Shown here: positions 38,304 to 48,065 of the stretch, one piece after another | How the letters are laid out: the number at the start of each line of letters is the position of its first letter | Position numbering within the stretch: position 1 is the first letter of the stretch | Assembly (NCBI RefSeq): GCF_000212855.1 | Contig: NZ_GL890993.1 | Location: forward strand, 2,033,599 to 2,097,598 | DNA: 64,000 nucleotides | DNA from: Streptococcus sanguinis SK355 | Lineage (GTDB): Bacteria; Bacillota; Bacilli; Lactobacillales; Streptococcaceae | Direction: 5' to 3' | Notes under the pieces: generated by a model | The model's database searches: none | The model's input: only the letters and a program-made list of their open reading frames with translations | What the model was told of the DNA's origin: nothing | Position numbers and translations under genes: made by a program

Positions 38304-39509
38304 TTATGATTGAGAAATCTTCCAACTGCCATTACGCTGGATTAACCCAGTAGCAGAATCCTTAGCAGAGACATCGTCATCCTTAATATCCTGACGATTG
38401 ACTAAGATAACTGGGTTGTTCTGAGAGTCTGCAAAGGCTAAAATCTGTTCTTCCTGATCCCGCACTGAAACCTGCAGTTTTAACTTAGCGTTATTTATCT
38501 GTGACACATGGCACTTGTAAGTCAAACGCTTCTGTCCCGGTCCTTCTGTCGGCTGATCCATGGAGTTATCATTGTAGAGCCAGATAGTTCGATCGATATC
38601 TGTCAGAGAAAAGGAAACATAGGTCGGAAGGTCTTGATTTACCCGATAAGAAATTGCAAATTCAATTTCTTGTTCAGGTGAAATCTGAGGCGAATGCAAG
38701 AGCTTAACCTTCAAATCAGAAACTGCTGCATTCTCAACCTGGAATCCTTCGTTCATGGCTTTTGTTTCAGTCGCATTGTCAAGACTGTACTGGTTAGCCA
38801 CATCATCTGGATTGCCGATAGCCTTGACCAAGCCATTTTCAATCAAGACAGCCTTATTACAATACTTTTTAACAGCTCCCATGTCATGGGTCACCAGAAT
38901 GGTCGTCTTACCTGACTCCTTGCGATCTTTGAAGTAGTCATTACACTTACGCTGAAAGGCTTCGTCACCGACAGCCAAGACCTCATCCAAAATCAGAATA
39001 TCACCCTGAGCCTTGATGGCCACAGAAAAGGCCAGACGCACCTGCATACCGCTGGAATAATTCTTAAGTTTTTGGTTCATAAACTCGCCCAGCTCAGCAA
39101 ACTCCACAATATCATCGTACATGGCGTCTACTTCTTCTGTTGAGAATCCCAGCATGGCACCATTCATATAGACATTTTCGCGACCAGTTAGTTCTGGATT
39201 GAAACCGACACCCAGCTCAATAAAGGAAACCAACTTACCGTCAATAGTTACCTTGCCCTTCTCCGGAATATAAATCTCAGAGATAATTTTTAGGAGGGTG
39301 GACTTACCAGAGCCATTGCGGCCGACAATCCCGTAGAAGTCCCCTTTTTCAACTTCAAAGGAAATATCTTTCAAAACATGCTGTTCTTTGTAACCTTTGA
39401 TCCCCTTAAAACGATTGACCAAACTGGTTCTCAAACTTTGAGTAGCCTCAGTAGGCAATCGAAAGAATTTACTTACATGGTCGACTTTTACTGCAATATT
39501 ATTTGACAT
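38304..39509 (-). CDS. rgpD: rhamnan ABC exporter ATP-binding protein (RgpD/GacE, Wzt-like)
   Basis: A 401-residue ATPase: nucleotide-binding domain (Walker A GRNGSGKST 63-71, signature SSGMQ, Walker B DILILDEVLAVGD) and a C-terminal beta domain (about 270-401) like the carbohydrate-recognition domain of Wzt. It exports the finished lipid-linked polyrhamnose. Its ATG and the permease stop share one base (TAATG), so they are coupled. Confidence 0.92.
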   Translation of the reverse strand: MSNNIAVKVDHVSKFFRLPTEATQSLRTSLVNRFKGIKGYKEQHVLKDISFEVEKGDFYGIVGRNGSGKSTLLKIISEIYIPEKGKVTIDGKLVSFIELGVGFNPELTGRENVYMNGAMLGFSTEEVDAMYDDIVEFAELGEFMNQKLKNYSSGMQVRLAFSVAIKAQGDILILDEVLAVGDEAFQRKCNDYFKDRKESGKTTILVTHDMGAVKKYCNKAVLIENGLVKAIGNPDDVANQYSLDNATETKAMNEGFQVENAAVSDLKVKLLHSPQISPEQEIEFAISYRVNQDLPTYVSFSLTDIDRTIWLYNDNSMDQPTEGPGQKRLTYKCHVSQINNAKLKLQVSVRDQEEQILAFADSQNNPVILVNRQDIKDDDVSAKDSATGLIQRNGSWKISQS

Positions 39510-40315
39510 TATAAAATCTCCGCAAATCTCTTAGCATTTTTATTAAAGAAGAACAAACCTAGAGCCAATATCACAAAAGGAATCAAGTAGGGAATGAGGG
39601 CGATTAGTTTGTTATTCACGATGTCCCAGCCTCTGACATTGACAGGAGAAACGATGAAATGGCGCATGTCCTGCAGCATCTGGGCAATCGGATTGAGCAT
39701 CATTATTTTAGCGACAAAAATGTTTTTACCTTTCAAAAGGAAGTTCAGAGAGTAGATAATCGGGCTGGCGTACATTCCAGCTTGAAGAGCCACTTCCCAA
39801 ATAGGTCCAATATCCCGGTACTTCACAAACAAGGAAGACAGCATGAGGGCGCAGCCCATTGCCAAGACCAATACCTCCAGAAAAAGAGGAATAATCACCA
39901 GCGTATGAAAGCCGAATTCCACCTGATTAATCAAAGCGAAGAGGAAAACAACGACCAGATTAATCAGAAAATTAATAGCTGCTCCAAGAACCGATGAAAT
40001 GACAATGGTATGCTTAGGAAAGTTTAATTTACGAAGCAAATCTCCCCGAGAAACGATGGAAAGCATGCCCATATTAGTGGCTTCGGTAAAGAAAGACCAA
40101 AAAACCATCCCCAGCAAAAGCCCTACTGTATAGTGGGGTGTCCCGTCATCAAAGCGCAAAAAGCGGACAAAGACCAGATACATGATAGTAAACATCATCA
40201 ACGGCTTCAAAATCGACCAGAGATAGCCGACCAAGGACCCTTGATAACGCAACTTAAAATCCGTCTTGATTAATTCTTTCAAAAGAATTCGATTTTTTTT
40301 ACTAAAAAAATCCAT
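39509..40315 (-). CDS. rgpC: rhamnan ABC exporter permease (RgpC/GacD, Wzm-like)
   Basis: A 268-residue ABC-2 permease with six helices, beginning MDFFSKKNRILLKELIKTDFKLRY. Pairs with the downstream ATPase to move undecaprenyl-linked polyrhamnose across the membrane. SD AAGGAG is 7 nt before the ATG. Lies 5 bp after rgpB. Confidence 0.93.
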   Translation of the reverse strand: MDFFSKKNRILLKELIKTDFKLRYQGSLVGYLWSILKPLMMFTIMYLVFVRFLRFDDGTPHYTVGLLLGMVFWSFFTEATNMGMLSIVSRGDLLRKLNFPKHTIVISSVLGAAINFLINLVVVFLFALINQVEFGFHTLVIIPLFLEVLVLAMGCALMLSSLFVKYRDIGPIWEVALQAGMYASPIIYSLNFLLKGKNIFVAKIMMLNPIAQMLQDMRHFIVSPVNVRGWDIVNNKLIALIPYLIPFVILALGLFFFNKNAKRFAEIL

Positions 40316-40320
40316 GAATA

Positions 40321-41256
40321 TTACTCCTTATAAGCAAACTTTGTGAGAATGAGGCTCGTAAAAACAAGGGTATGGAAAGTGCGGTTTTTACGGTAGCCAT
40401 ATTGACGAATCCTGCGCCAGCGCTCCTTAAAAGGTACCTCCATAATGGTCACAAAGTTCTCAATTAACTCTCTATTTTCAGCAGTTAGCGGCAGGACCAG
40501 CAAATTTCTAGCCTGGGTCTGACTGTCTTTTATCAATTTCCAATATTTGGCAAAAAGAACATGGGGACGCACCCAGTTTTTTACGCGTTTTCTGAGCGTT
40601 CGAGCTCCTAGAACATTATTTGAATGCTGGCGATAGAGCTCACCCGGCTTGTCAATATAGACCAACTTTCCAAAAGCCGCAGCCAGCAAGCCCAGATACC
40701 AATCGTGCATGAGCAGTTCATGCTCTTCCTCCCCAGTCCAAAGTTGGGCCAAGGCGCGATTTATCATAGAAACACCGCCCGTCACCGTATTCTCTGTCAA
40801 CTCTTGGACTAGTTCTGTATTAGCGTGATCCGACTGAGTGCGAATCATGCTTTCGTGAACAACCTGTAGCTCTTGATCTACGACCTTCAAGTCAGTATAA
40901 ACCAGCAAGGGCTGACTGCTATCATATTTATCTGCTTCAGCCAATTGCATGGCAATCTTGTCTGGCAGCCAAACGTCATCTTGGTCACTAAAAAGATAGA
41001 AATCCGAATCTTGGTATTGAAGCAGACTATGAAAACTTTGAATGACACCCAGATTTTGTGGATTTTCCCGATTGATAAAGGAAATGCGGTCATCCTTGCG
41101 GCAAAAGTCTTCGATGACAGCCCGCGTCCCATCTGTAGAGCCATCATCACGAATCAGCAGCTGCCAGTCCCTATATGTCTGCTCTTGAATACTCTTAATC
41201 TGCTCGGCCAGAAATTGCTCCCCATTATAGGTGGACAGAAGAATGGTCACTTTCAT
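40321..41256 (-). CDS. rgpB: GT2 rhamnosyltransferase (RgpB/GacC-like)
   Basis: A 311-residue family 2 glycosyltransferase: LLSTYNGEQFLAEQIKSI at the N-terminus, RDDGSTDGT, and DxD as FSDQDD (about 92-96), then a C-terminal amphipathic region. In S. mutans and S. pyogenes this is the second rhamnosyltransferase, adding a rhamnose to the first made by RgpA/GacB. Its ATG overlaps the rgpA stop (ATGA). Confidence 0.9.
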   Translation of the reverse strand: MKVTILLSTYNGEQFLAEQIKSIQEQTYRDWQLLIRDDGSTDGTRAVIEDFCRKDDRISFINRENPQNLGVIQSFHSLLQYQDSDFYLFSDQDDVWLPDKIAMQLAEADKYDSSQPLLVYTDLKVVDQELQVVHESMIRTQSDHANTELVQELTENTVTGGVSMINRALAQLWTGEEEHELLMHDWYLGLLAAAFGKLVYIDKPGELYRQHSNNVLGARTLRKRVKNWVRPHVLFAKYWKLIKDSQTQARNLLVLPLTAENRELIENFVTIMEVPFKERWRRIRQYGYRKNRTFHTLVFTSLILTKFAYKE

Positions 41257-42401
41257 GATAAAAATAAATCCTCGTATTCACCCACAATTTTTTCCCAGGT
41301 GTAGTTTTCTTTCATATTTTCTTTGGCAGCTTGACCTAGCTCCGTAAAATCTGTTTGAGCATCTACTCGGTCAATCAGTTGGGTCAGCTGACCAGGGTTT
41401 TTTTGCCAGTACAGAGCCGTTTCTTTTGCCACCTTCCGATTGAAGTCCACATCCAGCACCAGATTGGCATCTGTCTGAGCCAGTGCTTCCAAGAGTCCCG
41501 GATTGGTACCGCCAACCTCATGTCCATGTATGTATGCAAAAGCATGATTACGAATATATTTGAGCAGATTCTGATCATAGACCGTTCCAACAAATTTAAT
41601 GCGAGAATCACGGTCAAAGCTCGTTTTCTGCTTAAGCTCTTCAAAATAGGGATTGCCCTCATGATTGCAGATAATCAGCAAGTCACGTTGGGTTTTGGAT
41701 TTCATAAATTCTTGAATGATGGTTTCATAGTTGTTTTCTGGAACGAAGCGTCCGACAATGAGGTAATAGTCTTTTTCCTTACTGGCCCACTTTTCAAAGA
41801 AGACCCTGACCTTGCCTTCGTTTTCCGTCAGATTAGACAGATAAAGGTCGGTTCCATAAGCGATACAGGTCGTTTTAGACCAAGGATAAGCTTTTTGAAT
41901 ATAGCTTTCGATGCCTTGATTGTCCGCTATAACCAAGTCTGCATGCTTGGTCATGACCTTCTCAGAATACTTGAGATAGGCTTGGACTGGCTTAGACCAC
42001 TTGGCCCGCTTCCACTCCAACCCGTCAGGATTGATAAAGAATTTACCGCCTGCCTGATGGATACGACGAGCAAGGGGAAAGATAAAAGCACCAATCGTAT
42101 TTCCAAGAATGTAAAAAATTGGCTGCTCAATCTGCTCTTTCTTAGCAAACTTGAGGGCGTAGGAGACAGCCATCATATCATAGGCAATTACGCGAGCCGG
42201 ACCAAGCTTGGGTGGCTTGACTGTAAAACAGTCTACGCCCTTGTAATCAAAATGATGAAAAGCTTCATCATATGATAAGCAAGCCACATGATACTGGATT
42301 TGAGAAGAGATTTGATGCTCTGTCAATTTCTCGACAAAAGTTTCAAATCCTCCATATTTGGCAGGAAGTCCCCGACTCCCGATGATGAAGACATGTTTCA
42401 T
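41253..42401 (-). CDS. rgpA: rhamnosyltransferase RgpA/GacB-like (GT4, DUF1972 N-domain)
   Basis: A 382-residue GT-B enzyme. The N-terminus MKHVFIIGSRGLPAKYGGFE and a C-terminal GT4 domain with HGHEVGGTNPGLLEAL are typical of GacB/RgpA, which transfers the first rhamnose onto GlcNAc-PP-undecaprenol. I chose ATG 42399-42401 with GAGGG 7 nt upstream. It is the first gene of the backbone/export unit, with its own promoter at 42437, and the preceding terminator separates it from the side-chain unit. No rmlD/gacA lies ahead of it in this window. Confidence 0.9.
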   Translation of the reverse strand: MKHVFIIGSRGLPAKYGGFETFVEKLTEHQISSQIQYHVACLSYDEAFHHFDYKGVDCFTVKPPKLGPARVIAYDMMAVSYALKFAKKEQIEQPIFYILGNTIGAFIFPLARRIHQAGGKFFINPDGLEWKRAKWSKPVQAYLKYSEKVMTKHADLVIADNQGIESYIQKAYPWSKTTCIAYGTDLYLSNLTENEGKVRVFFEKWASKEKDYYLIVGRFVPENNYETIIQEFMKSKTQRDLLIICNHEGNPYFEELKQKTSFDRDSRIKFVGTVYDQNLLKYIRNHAFAYIHGHEVGGTNPGLLEALAQTDANLVLDVDFNRKVAKETALYWQKNPGQLTQLIDRVDAQTDFTELGQAAKENMKENYTWEKIVGEYEDLFLS

Positions 42402-42436
42402 GATTTCCCTCAATTCAAGATTTTACAATCCATTCT

Positions 42437-42445
42437 ATTATACCA
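42437..42445 (-). promoter_or_regulatory. extended -10 promoter of rgpA-rgpB-rgpC-rgpD-rgpF-gacH
   Basis: Minus-strand TGGTATAAT (hexamer 42437-42442) directly after the hairpin that ends the side-chain unit, about 36 bp before rgpA. -35 is weak. Confidence 0.75.
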
Positions 42446-42467
42446 CTTTCTAGTGTGTTTGTATAAT

Positions 42468-42508
42468 ATAAAAAGGACAGGTAGAGCCGCGGCTACACTT
42501 GTCCTTTT
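42468..42508 (-). terminator. intrinsic terminator between side-chain and backbone units
   Basis: AAAAGGACA / TGTCCTTTT outer stem with an inner GTAG..CTAC and GCC/GGC stem, followed by TTTTT. On both strands the sequence is A- and T-flanked. Confidence 0.88.
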
Positions 42509-42514
42509 CTTTCT

Positions 42515-43762
42515 TTAACCTCTTCTGCCAGAAAGCAACTTATTTTTCACTTTGCGTAAAAAAGAGCCTGCTGGTTGAGAAGGTAAATTTGTATCCAATA
42601 AGCACTTGACATGACGCAAAGAGTTAGACTTGTATATTTCAGTGTTTTCAATCTTATCCAATAAGTTTTGGTAAACACTCTGAACTGTGTAGCGCTCTTG
42701 GATTTTACCAAGATTGGCCACCGACTGGTCTTTTAATCTCTCAAAGTTTGCCAAGGCAATGTTTATCTTATCAGCCAACTCCTCGATATTGCCAGATGAA
42801 TACAGCTGACCTTCTTCAAAGATTTCATAGGCGGATAGATGACCAGGATTGTCCGACAAAATGGTCGGAAGGCCATTCATAATCGCTTCAATATAGACTA
42901 AGCCAAAGGTTTCCATCGCAGACGGAAATACCGCTAGGTCTGCTGCCGTCACCTCTGCCCAAGGATTGTCCTTGTGTCCCAAGAAACTAATATTTTCTAT
43001 TTGATGTTCAGAAATATAAGCATCACATTTTTTTCTGTAATCCTCATCCCAGGCACCTATAAAAACCAAAGCCGGTTTTGGCTGAGATAACTTGTCATAG
43101 GCTTTTATCAATTCTAATTGATTCTTACGCTCTGTCAAACGTCCAACTGACACAATACGCCTTTCGGCTCCATCCTTTTCTTCTGTATCAGTAGGCTGAA
43201 TTTTCGTAAAAGGAGCAAAAGACAAGACTTTTCTGTCTGGCAGCAGATCCTGCAGCTGTCTCTGCAAGGCACCTCTAACTGCAAATATTTCCTGCGAATA
43301 ATCACTGATAAAATCTAGCTTTTCCTTGTAGTAACCAAACTCTCCGTCAGGAAATTCATGAATCAGCCAGAAATGTGGAACATTCTCGCAGGCCGCTGCC
43401 ACTGCTCCTTGAAACATATTGACCGTGTTGGTAATAACCAAATCAATCTTTCGCTCCGTTAGCATCTTTCTGAGTGCTGATGTATTTTCCTGATAAGACC
43501 GAGCTCTAGACTCAGGACAACCTGGCAGGCCACCAGGCGCATCCTCCCACCACCATTTAACTGACGGCAAGGCTATAGTCTCAACACCCAAGGCTGCCAA
43601 GCTGGATATATAGTCCTGCTGAACGGCTACATGATAATCCGGAATCGCATTGATAACCTGATGTCCCGTCTGGACCAAGTACTCCATCAAATTGACAATA
43701 GAGATTTCAGCTCCATTATCCAGCGTTCCCGTCGGCGAAATAAATAATATCTTTTTTTTCAT
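42515..43762 (-). CDS. GT4 family glycosyltransferase
   Basis: A 415-residue GT-B glycosyltransferase. The N-domain begins ILFISPTGTLDNGAEISI with the glycine-rich acceptor loop; the C-domain has VSVGRLTERKNQLELIKAY and the retaining-GT4 EX7E motif in SAMETFGLVYIEAI. The sugar donor and product linkage are unknown. Its context, the last gene of the side-chain unit before a terminator and 3 bp from the DUF2142 gene, suggests it decorates or initiates the rhamnan side chain. The last ~40 residues are basic and may touch the membrane. Confidence 0.85.
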   Translation of the reverse strand: MKKKILFISPTGTLDNGAEISIVNLMEYLVQTGHQVINAIPDYHVAVQQDYISSLAALGVETIALPSVKWWWEDAPGGLPGCPESRARSYQENTSALRKMLTERKIDLVITNTVNMFQGAVAAACENVPHFWLIHEFPDGEFGYYKEKLDFISDYSQEIFAVRGALQRQLQDLLPDRKVLSFAPFTKIQPTDTEEKDGAERRIVSVGRLTERKNQLELIKAYDKLSQPKPALVFIGAWDEDYRKKCDAYISEHQIENISFLGHKDNPWAEVTAADLAVFPSAMETFGLVYIEAIMNGLPTILSDNPGHLSAYEIFEEGQLYSSGNIEELADKINIALANFERLKDQSVANLGKIQERYTVQSVYQNLLDKIENTEIYKSNSLRHVKCLLDTNLPSQPAGSFLRKVKNKLLSGRRG

Positions 43763-43765
43763 AGC

Positions 43766-45073
43766 TTATCCTAATACATTCCAATAAAAGGGCACCATCA
43801 AGTAGAGGGAAACCAAGAAGTTAGCTACCAGAGTCCCAACCATCATTCGATTCACCACTCTGTCTTTAATGTCCAAGGTTCCTAGATTAGCAACAGTTGG
43901 TAGCAGTAAGATCAAGAAGGGTGTAAAATAACGTCCCTGAGCACCAACCGATATCATGGCACCTTTACCTAGGACGATGGGCGTCCACTGAAGATACATA
44001 ATTGACACAACAGCAATCACTTGAACCAGAAACAGATAACGCGACATGACTGAGTAGCCCTTGGTCATAAAATCTTTCTGCGACTGCAAAAAGATAAGCG
44101 CCAAAACTGCCACATCGATAAAAATCAGCCATAGAGGCAGTTGAATGGTGAAATTGCCCAAGAAGCCAAACATACCAATTGTCAAAATCGTATTCAAGTC
44201 GCCATTAACACTTTGCTTAAAGAGCGTATTCAGTAAGACTTGTCCATAGTGCAAGAGCCCACCCTGATTGCGAAAGGCTAGATGCAGGGCAAGAAAGAAA
44301 GTAGCAAAGCCAAGTACATAAAAGATAATGCGATAGCGAGCTACAAAAGCTTTGGTTGCAACAAAAGGCTTGTTCAGAGCCGCAAGGAATCCTTCAAACT
44401 CAAAGTCAACAAAAGGCAGCAAACCTAATAAAAGGACATTATTCGGTTTAGTGACAAAGAGACCTATGGAAATCACTAAAAGTTCCAGCACATTTCTGTT
44501 GGTAAATTTCTTATGGTAGGCAATATTGGTCAAAAAGCCAATTGCCAGCGTAATCTCCAGATAGCTCATCACATCGTAAGAGAGAGAAGCTGCCTGCTGG
44601 ACCATAATAGGCAAAAGAGATAGGAAAAGTAGAGCTTTTTTGCCATATTTGAAGTATTTAATCAGGAAATAAATTCCAAAGATATAGGCCAAGGCATTAA
44701 AGAGCCGCCCCATCATCGCGATGAAGCCTACTGACGGATAAAGCATGCTTCCCAAGGTCATACCTAGGAGCTGAGGCAGGAAAGAGATAGCCTTGAGATT
44801 AAAGCCAAAGGTAAACTCTTCTTGCGCCAGATCTATCTTCTCTGAGAACAACTGCTTATACTCTGCCGGTGAAACATTCGGAGTAGATGGAATTTTGTCC
44901 ATCCATTTATATGTTCGACTGGTCGGTTTATGGAAGATTTCCCATGTCATACGAGCGTGATTGGTCTCATCAGGCACCCGATTAATCGGCTGTGCAATCA
45001 TAAAAGTCAAGACAAAGACACTTGCCAATAATAAGAAAATATTCTCGACTTTTACTTCTTTATTTCTTTTCAA
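43766..45073 (-). CDS. DUF2142 multispanning GT-C type membrane protein (GacL/SccM-like)
   Basis: The 435-residue protein has about 10-12 membrane helices and an extracellular N-terminal loop holding PDETNHARM (34-42), a motif typical of DUF2142 and of GT-C glycosyltransferases that use undecaprenyl-phosphate sugars. S. pyogenes GacL and S. mutans SccM are of this type and attach side-chain sugars to exported polyrhamnose, so that role is inferred. The frame opens with TTG (45071-45073) overlapping the upstream gene by 14 bp, with no clear SD and no early ATG; the start is uncertain. Confidence 0.82.
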   Translation of the reverse strand: MKRNKEVKVENIFLLLASVFVLTFMIAQPINRVPDETNHARMTWEIFHKPTSRTYKWMDKIPSTPNVSPAEYKQLFSEKIDLAQEEFTFGFNLKAISFLPQLLGMTLGSMLYPSVGFIAMMGRLFNALAYIFGIYFLIKYFKYGKKALLFLSLLPIMVQQAASLSYDVMSYLEITLAIGFLTNIAYHKKFTNRNVLELLVISIGLFVTKPNNVLLLGLLPFVDFEFEGFLAALNKPFVATKAFVARYRIIFYVLGFATFFLALHLAFRNQGGLLHYGQVLLNTLFKQSVNGDLNTILTIGMFGFLGNFTIQLPLWLIFIDVAVLALIFLQSQKDFMTKGYSVMSRYLFLVQVIAVVSIMYLQWTPIVLGKGAMISVGAQGRYFTPFLILLLPTVANLGTLDIKDRVVNRMMVGTLVANFLVSLYLMVPFYWNVLG

Positions 45074-48041
45074 AATAAGTCACCATTTCATCTTTTTTAT
45101 CTAAACTGCAATTTTCTAATACAAAAGCGTAGGCGTTCTCTGCTAGTTCTCTGCGTAAATCAGCAGAAAGAATCAGGCTTTCCAACTTTTCTTTCCATTC
45201 ACTATCTTTAGCCAAAAGTCCAGTCTGACCGTCAATCATCATGTCCGCAAAGGCACCGATATGACTGGCAATCGTTGGCACCTTGACTAGAGCTGCTTCT
45301 ATCCACTTGATTTCTGACTTGGCCCGATTAAAGACTGAGTCAACTAACGGGGCTAGATTAATATCAACCTGACTAATCAACTGAGGCAAGGCCTTCCAGT
45401 CCACATACTCATGGATGACAATACGCTGCGTATATTGTTTCATATCCTGCGGGATATCCAAATGCCCTACAATATGAAGCTCAACGAATGGGTAGTTGTC
45501 AAGCACTTCTTTGATAGCCGGCTTGATGAGCTCAAAATTCTCATTGTGGCTGATGGAGCCAGAGAAATAGCCGATTTTTATTCTGTCGTCTGCGCCAAAG
45601 TCTTCCTTCAAGAACTGCGAGCTAACCGCAATCAATTCGCTGGACGCCAGATTCCGATTCAGCAGGACGGAGTCCTTATATTTGAGCAATTCCTCTTTTA
45701 ACTGATTAGTGGAGGTAATCGCCCCATCACAAGCCGCTAGCATTTTCCCGTAATTCTTCACCCCTGCATCGTAATTGCCCTTTTCCTTCTCAGATAAGCC
45801 TTGTGTATAACTCAGCTGGTCCGTATAAAGGGTATCAAAGACCAAATCATCAATATCAAAATAGACTGGCTTATGCTCCTCCCGAGCCAAATCACACAAA
45901 AGCTGGAGCTGGGCGGACCAAGGAGCGCGGTAGATAATGATGTGGCTGGCATACTGGGCCTGAGCCAGACTAAACTCAGACGCATTAACCACTTTCACAG
46001 CAAAGCCATTCTTTCTAAGCTGCTCTGCCTTATTGAGCACACGGTAGCGCGTACACTGCGGAATGATGTTCTCTACACCGTCAATGATGAGAATATATTG
46101 ATCACGAGGCACATCTTTGAATTTTTGAACGATATTCTCAAGAATCTCCACTGGGTAGTCTGTCTTCTCCCGAACATAGTCCAATACATCAGGAACCTCT
46201 GACTCTCTTTCCAGACCTTGCCATAAAAACTGCTGATCATCATAATTCTTCAAAGAAGTATACTTAATCAGAGGACTGCCTGCCTTTAACATCCTTAATG
46301 GATGAATATACATAGCTGAATCCCGATTTTCGTGAACCAAGGCATCGTAACGATAGCCCAAGTCAGCAAAGTACTTGGTAAAAGTCGTTTCATGTTTTCC
46401 GATAGCCTCTTCCCTTGAATCTGTATCAGTCAGCACTTCCCAATAGTCGTAGAATTCTTCGGATTGAAGCAGCAAAGGCTCTATCACCAGAAAATAAGAC
46501 TGTAGGTGATTGGGAATGTAACCATAGCGGTTAAAACCAGTAATATCTTCCTGGGTCTCACCATAGGAAATTCCCCAAAAGTCAAGATTTCTGCCAGCCA
46601 TAGTATGAAAGACAGCCGCCAAATCACTCATAGGTCCGATATTGGTGTCATTGACGAGCATCAGCTGAGAACAATGCTGCAGCGTTTCCTTTCCTAAGGA
46701 AAGAATGCCTTCACGAAAAGCTGCCGTATCATAGCCACTATTATTCCTCACCAAGACTTGCCCATACTGCTCTAAAGTTTCTAAATCCTCTTCAGCCAGT
46801 CCGCCGTTAACGACGATGAGAGTCTTATCAGCCAAAGCTGCTAACTTTTCTAAAAAGATAGTCTTATACTGCTGCAGGCGTGGCTCGGATTCAAAAATGA
46901 CATAGACTAAGACTTTTTCGCCACTTGAAACTGAAGCAAGAGCTTTTCCCCTTTGAGAGTTTCGCAACCATTGATAATAATAAACCTTAGGAGACTTAAC
47001 TTGGCGTTTCAAACGAACCAGCTGTTGTTTAATCCGACTTAAAACAGCTTTGATACTGCGAGGATTCTTAATTATCTGAGCCAGACGTTTCAATGGCGTA
47101 ATCAAGCCATTTCCCAATCGGTAGGAAATAGATCGGCGAATACGAAACTGCTCCTGAATAGCCTCATCACGCTGTTCTTTTATCGTTCTCAGTCTGGATT
47201 TCAAGGAGTCTAGATTTTTATGTAACTGCCTCTGCTCCTCCTGCAGTTCAAGAACATAGTCGTTCACTTTATCCATATGCTGAATCAACTCATCCAAACG
47301 ACCTTCCAGTGTAAATATGTTCTTTCCCAGAGCTTGATATATTTCATCTGGTATCTGTTTTACATACTTACGCAGAATTTTCAGATACATTTCGTAATGA
47401 TATCTCGTAGAATCCCGTTTAGAGATTGATTCCTTATCAAAGACCCGGTAATTCAGATTCGTTTTTGCATCATAAACAGGTTTCGCTCCTTGATTGATAA
47501 TTAAGTTTAAAAGGAAATCATAGTCTTCCAGTTTTTCACGATTCAGAGCTTCATCATAATAAATACCATCAGCAACCGAACGACGAATGAGAGAACAGTT
47601 GGAAATAAAATTTTCCGTTAAGAAAGCTAGCTTGTCAAATGGTCGTGATTTAAGGTAAACTTCCTTTTTATCAGGGTCATACAAATCACCATAGACAATA
47701 TCTGCCTCTTCTTGCACCATGCTTGTGTAGAAACTCTCAATATAGTCCGAATCCAGAAAATCGTCACTATCCACAAAAATAAAATAAGTGCCTTGAATTT
47801 GCTGCAAAGCCTTGTTTCTTGTCTTGACAACCCCCATATTTTCATGGCTTTCAAACCGCGTTGGAAAAGGGGAATCCACCAAGACAGCTTCTATGATTTC
47901 AGCAGAATGGTCAGAGGAGCCATCATCCAATACCAGTAACTCAATATTTCGATAGGTCTGCGCAAAAATACTGCGCAAACACTGTTCAATGTAATCTTGA
48001 TGGTTGTAACAAGTTACAACAACAGATATTAAATCTTTCAT
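45060..48041 (-). CDS. three-part glycosyltransferase: GT2 - RgpF-like - GT-B
   Basis: A 993-residue fusion. Residues ~1-235 form a GT2 domain (VVVTCYNHQDYIEQ, LDDGSSD, DSDD at 91-94). Residues ~245-310 are a charged coiled coil (many K, R, Q, E). Residues ~374-640 match the RgpF rhamnan-synthesis domain, including VNDTNIGPMSDLA (from about 463), LDFWGISYG, NHLQSYFLV and ETTFTKYFADLGYRYDAL, the same blocks as in rgpF. Residues ~648-993 are a GT-B/GT4-like domain with HIVGHLD and SEIKWIEAALVKVPTIAS. No signal peptide or membrane helix, so it acts in the cytoplasm. Probably assembles several side-chain or backbone linkages on one carrier. Starts at ATG with AAGGAAAG 5 nt upstream. Confidence 0.83.
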   Translation of the reverse strand: MKDLISVVVTCYNHQDYIEQCLRSIFAQTYRNIELLVLDDGSSDHSAEIIEAVLVDSPFPTRFESHENMGVVKTRNKALQQIQGTYFIFVDSDDFLDSDYIESFYTSMVQEEADIVYGDLYDPDKKEVYLKSRPFDKLAFLTENFISNCSLIRRSVADGIYYDEALNREKLEDYDFLLNLIINQGAKPVYDAKTNLNYRVFDKESISKRDSTRYHYEMYLKILRKYVKQIPDEIYQALGKNIFTLEGRLDELIQHMDKVNDYVLELQEEQRQLHKNLDSLKSRLRTIKEQRDEAIQEQFRIRRSISYRLGNGLITPLKRLAQIIKNPRSIKAVLSRIKQQLVRLKRQVKSPKVYYYQWLRNSQRGKALASVSSGEKVLVYVIFESEPRLQQYKTIFLEKLAALADKTLIVVNGGLAEEDLETLEQYGQVLVRNNSGYDTAAFREGILSLGKETLQHCSQLMLVNDTNIGPMSDLAAVFHTMAGRNLDFWGISYGETQEDITGFNRYGYIPNHLQSYFLVIEPLLLQSEEFYDYWEVLTDTDSREEAIGKHETTFTKYFADLGYRYDALVHENRDSAMYIHPLRMLKAGSPLIKYTSLKNYDDQQFLWQGLERESEVPDVLDYVREKTDYPVEILENIVQKFKDVPRDQYILIIDGVENIIPQCTRYRVLNKAEQLRKNGFAVKVVNASEFSLAQAQYASHIIIYRAPWSAQLQLLCDLAREEHKPVYFDIDDLVFDTLYTDQLSYTQGLSEKEKGNYDAGVKNYGKMLAACDGAITSTNQLKEELLKYKDSVLLNRNLASSELIAVSSQFLKEDFGADDRIKIGYFSGSISHNENFELIKPAIKEVLDNYPFVELHIVGHLDIPQDMKQYTQRIVIHEYVDWKALPQLISQVDINLAPLVDSVFNRAKSEIKWIEAALVKVPTIASHIGAFADMMIDGQTGLLAKDSEWKEKLESLILSADLRRELAENAYAFVLENCSLDKKDEMVTYFEKK

Positions 48042-48065
48042 ATACTTTCCTTGTAAATAACTCTA

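Noticed and set aside
41355..42275. 306-codon plus-strand frame opposite rgpA
   Set aside because: Antisense shadow of a conserved glycosyltransferase; no SD or homology recognised.
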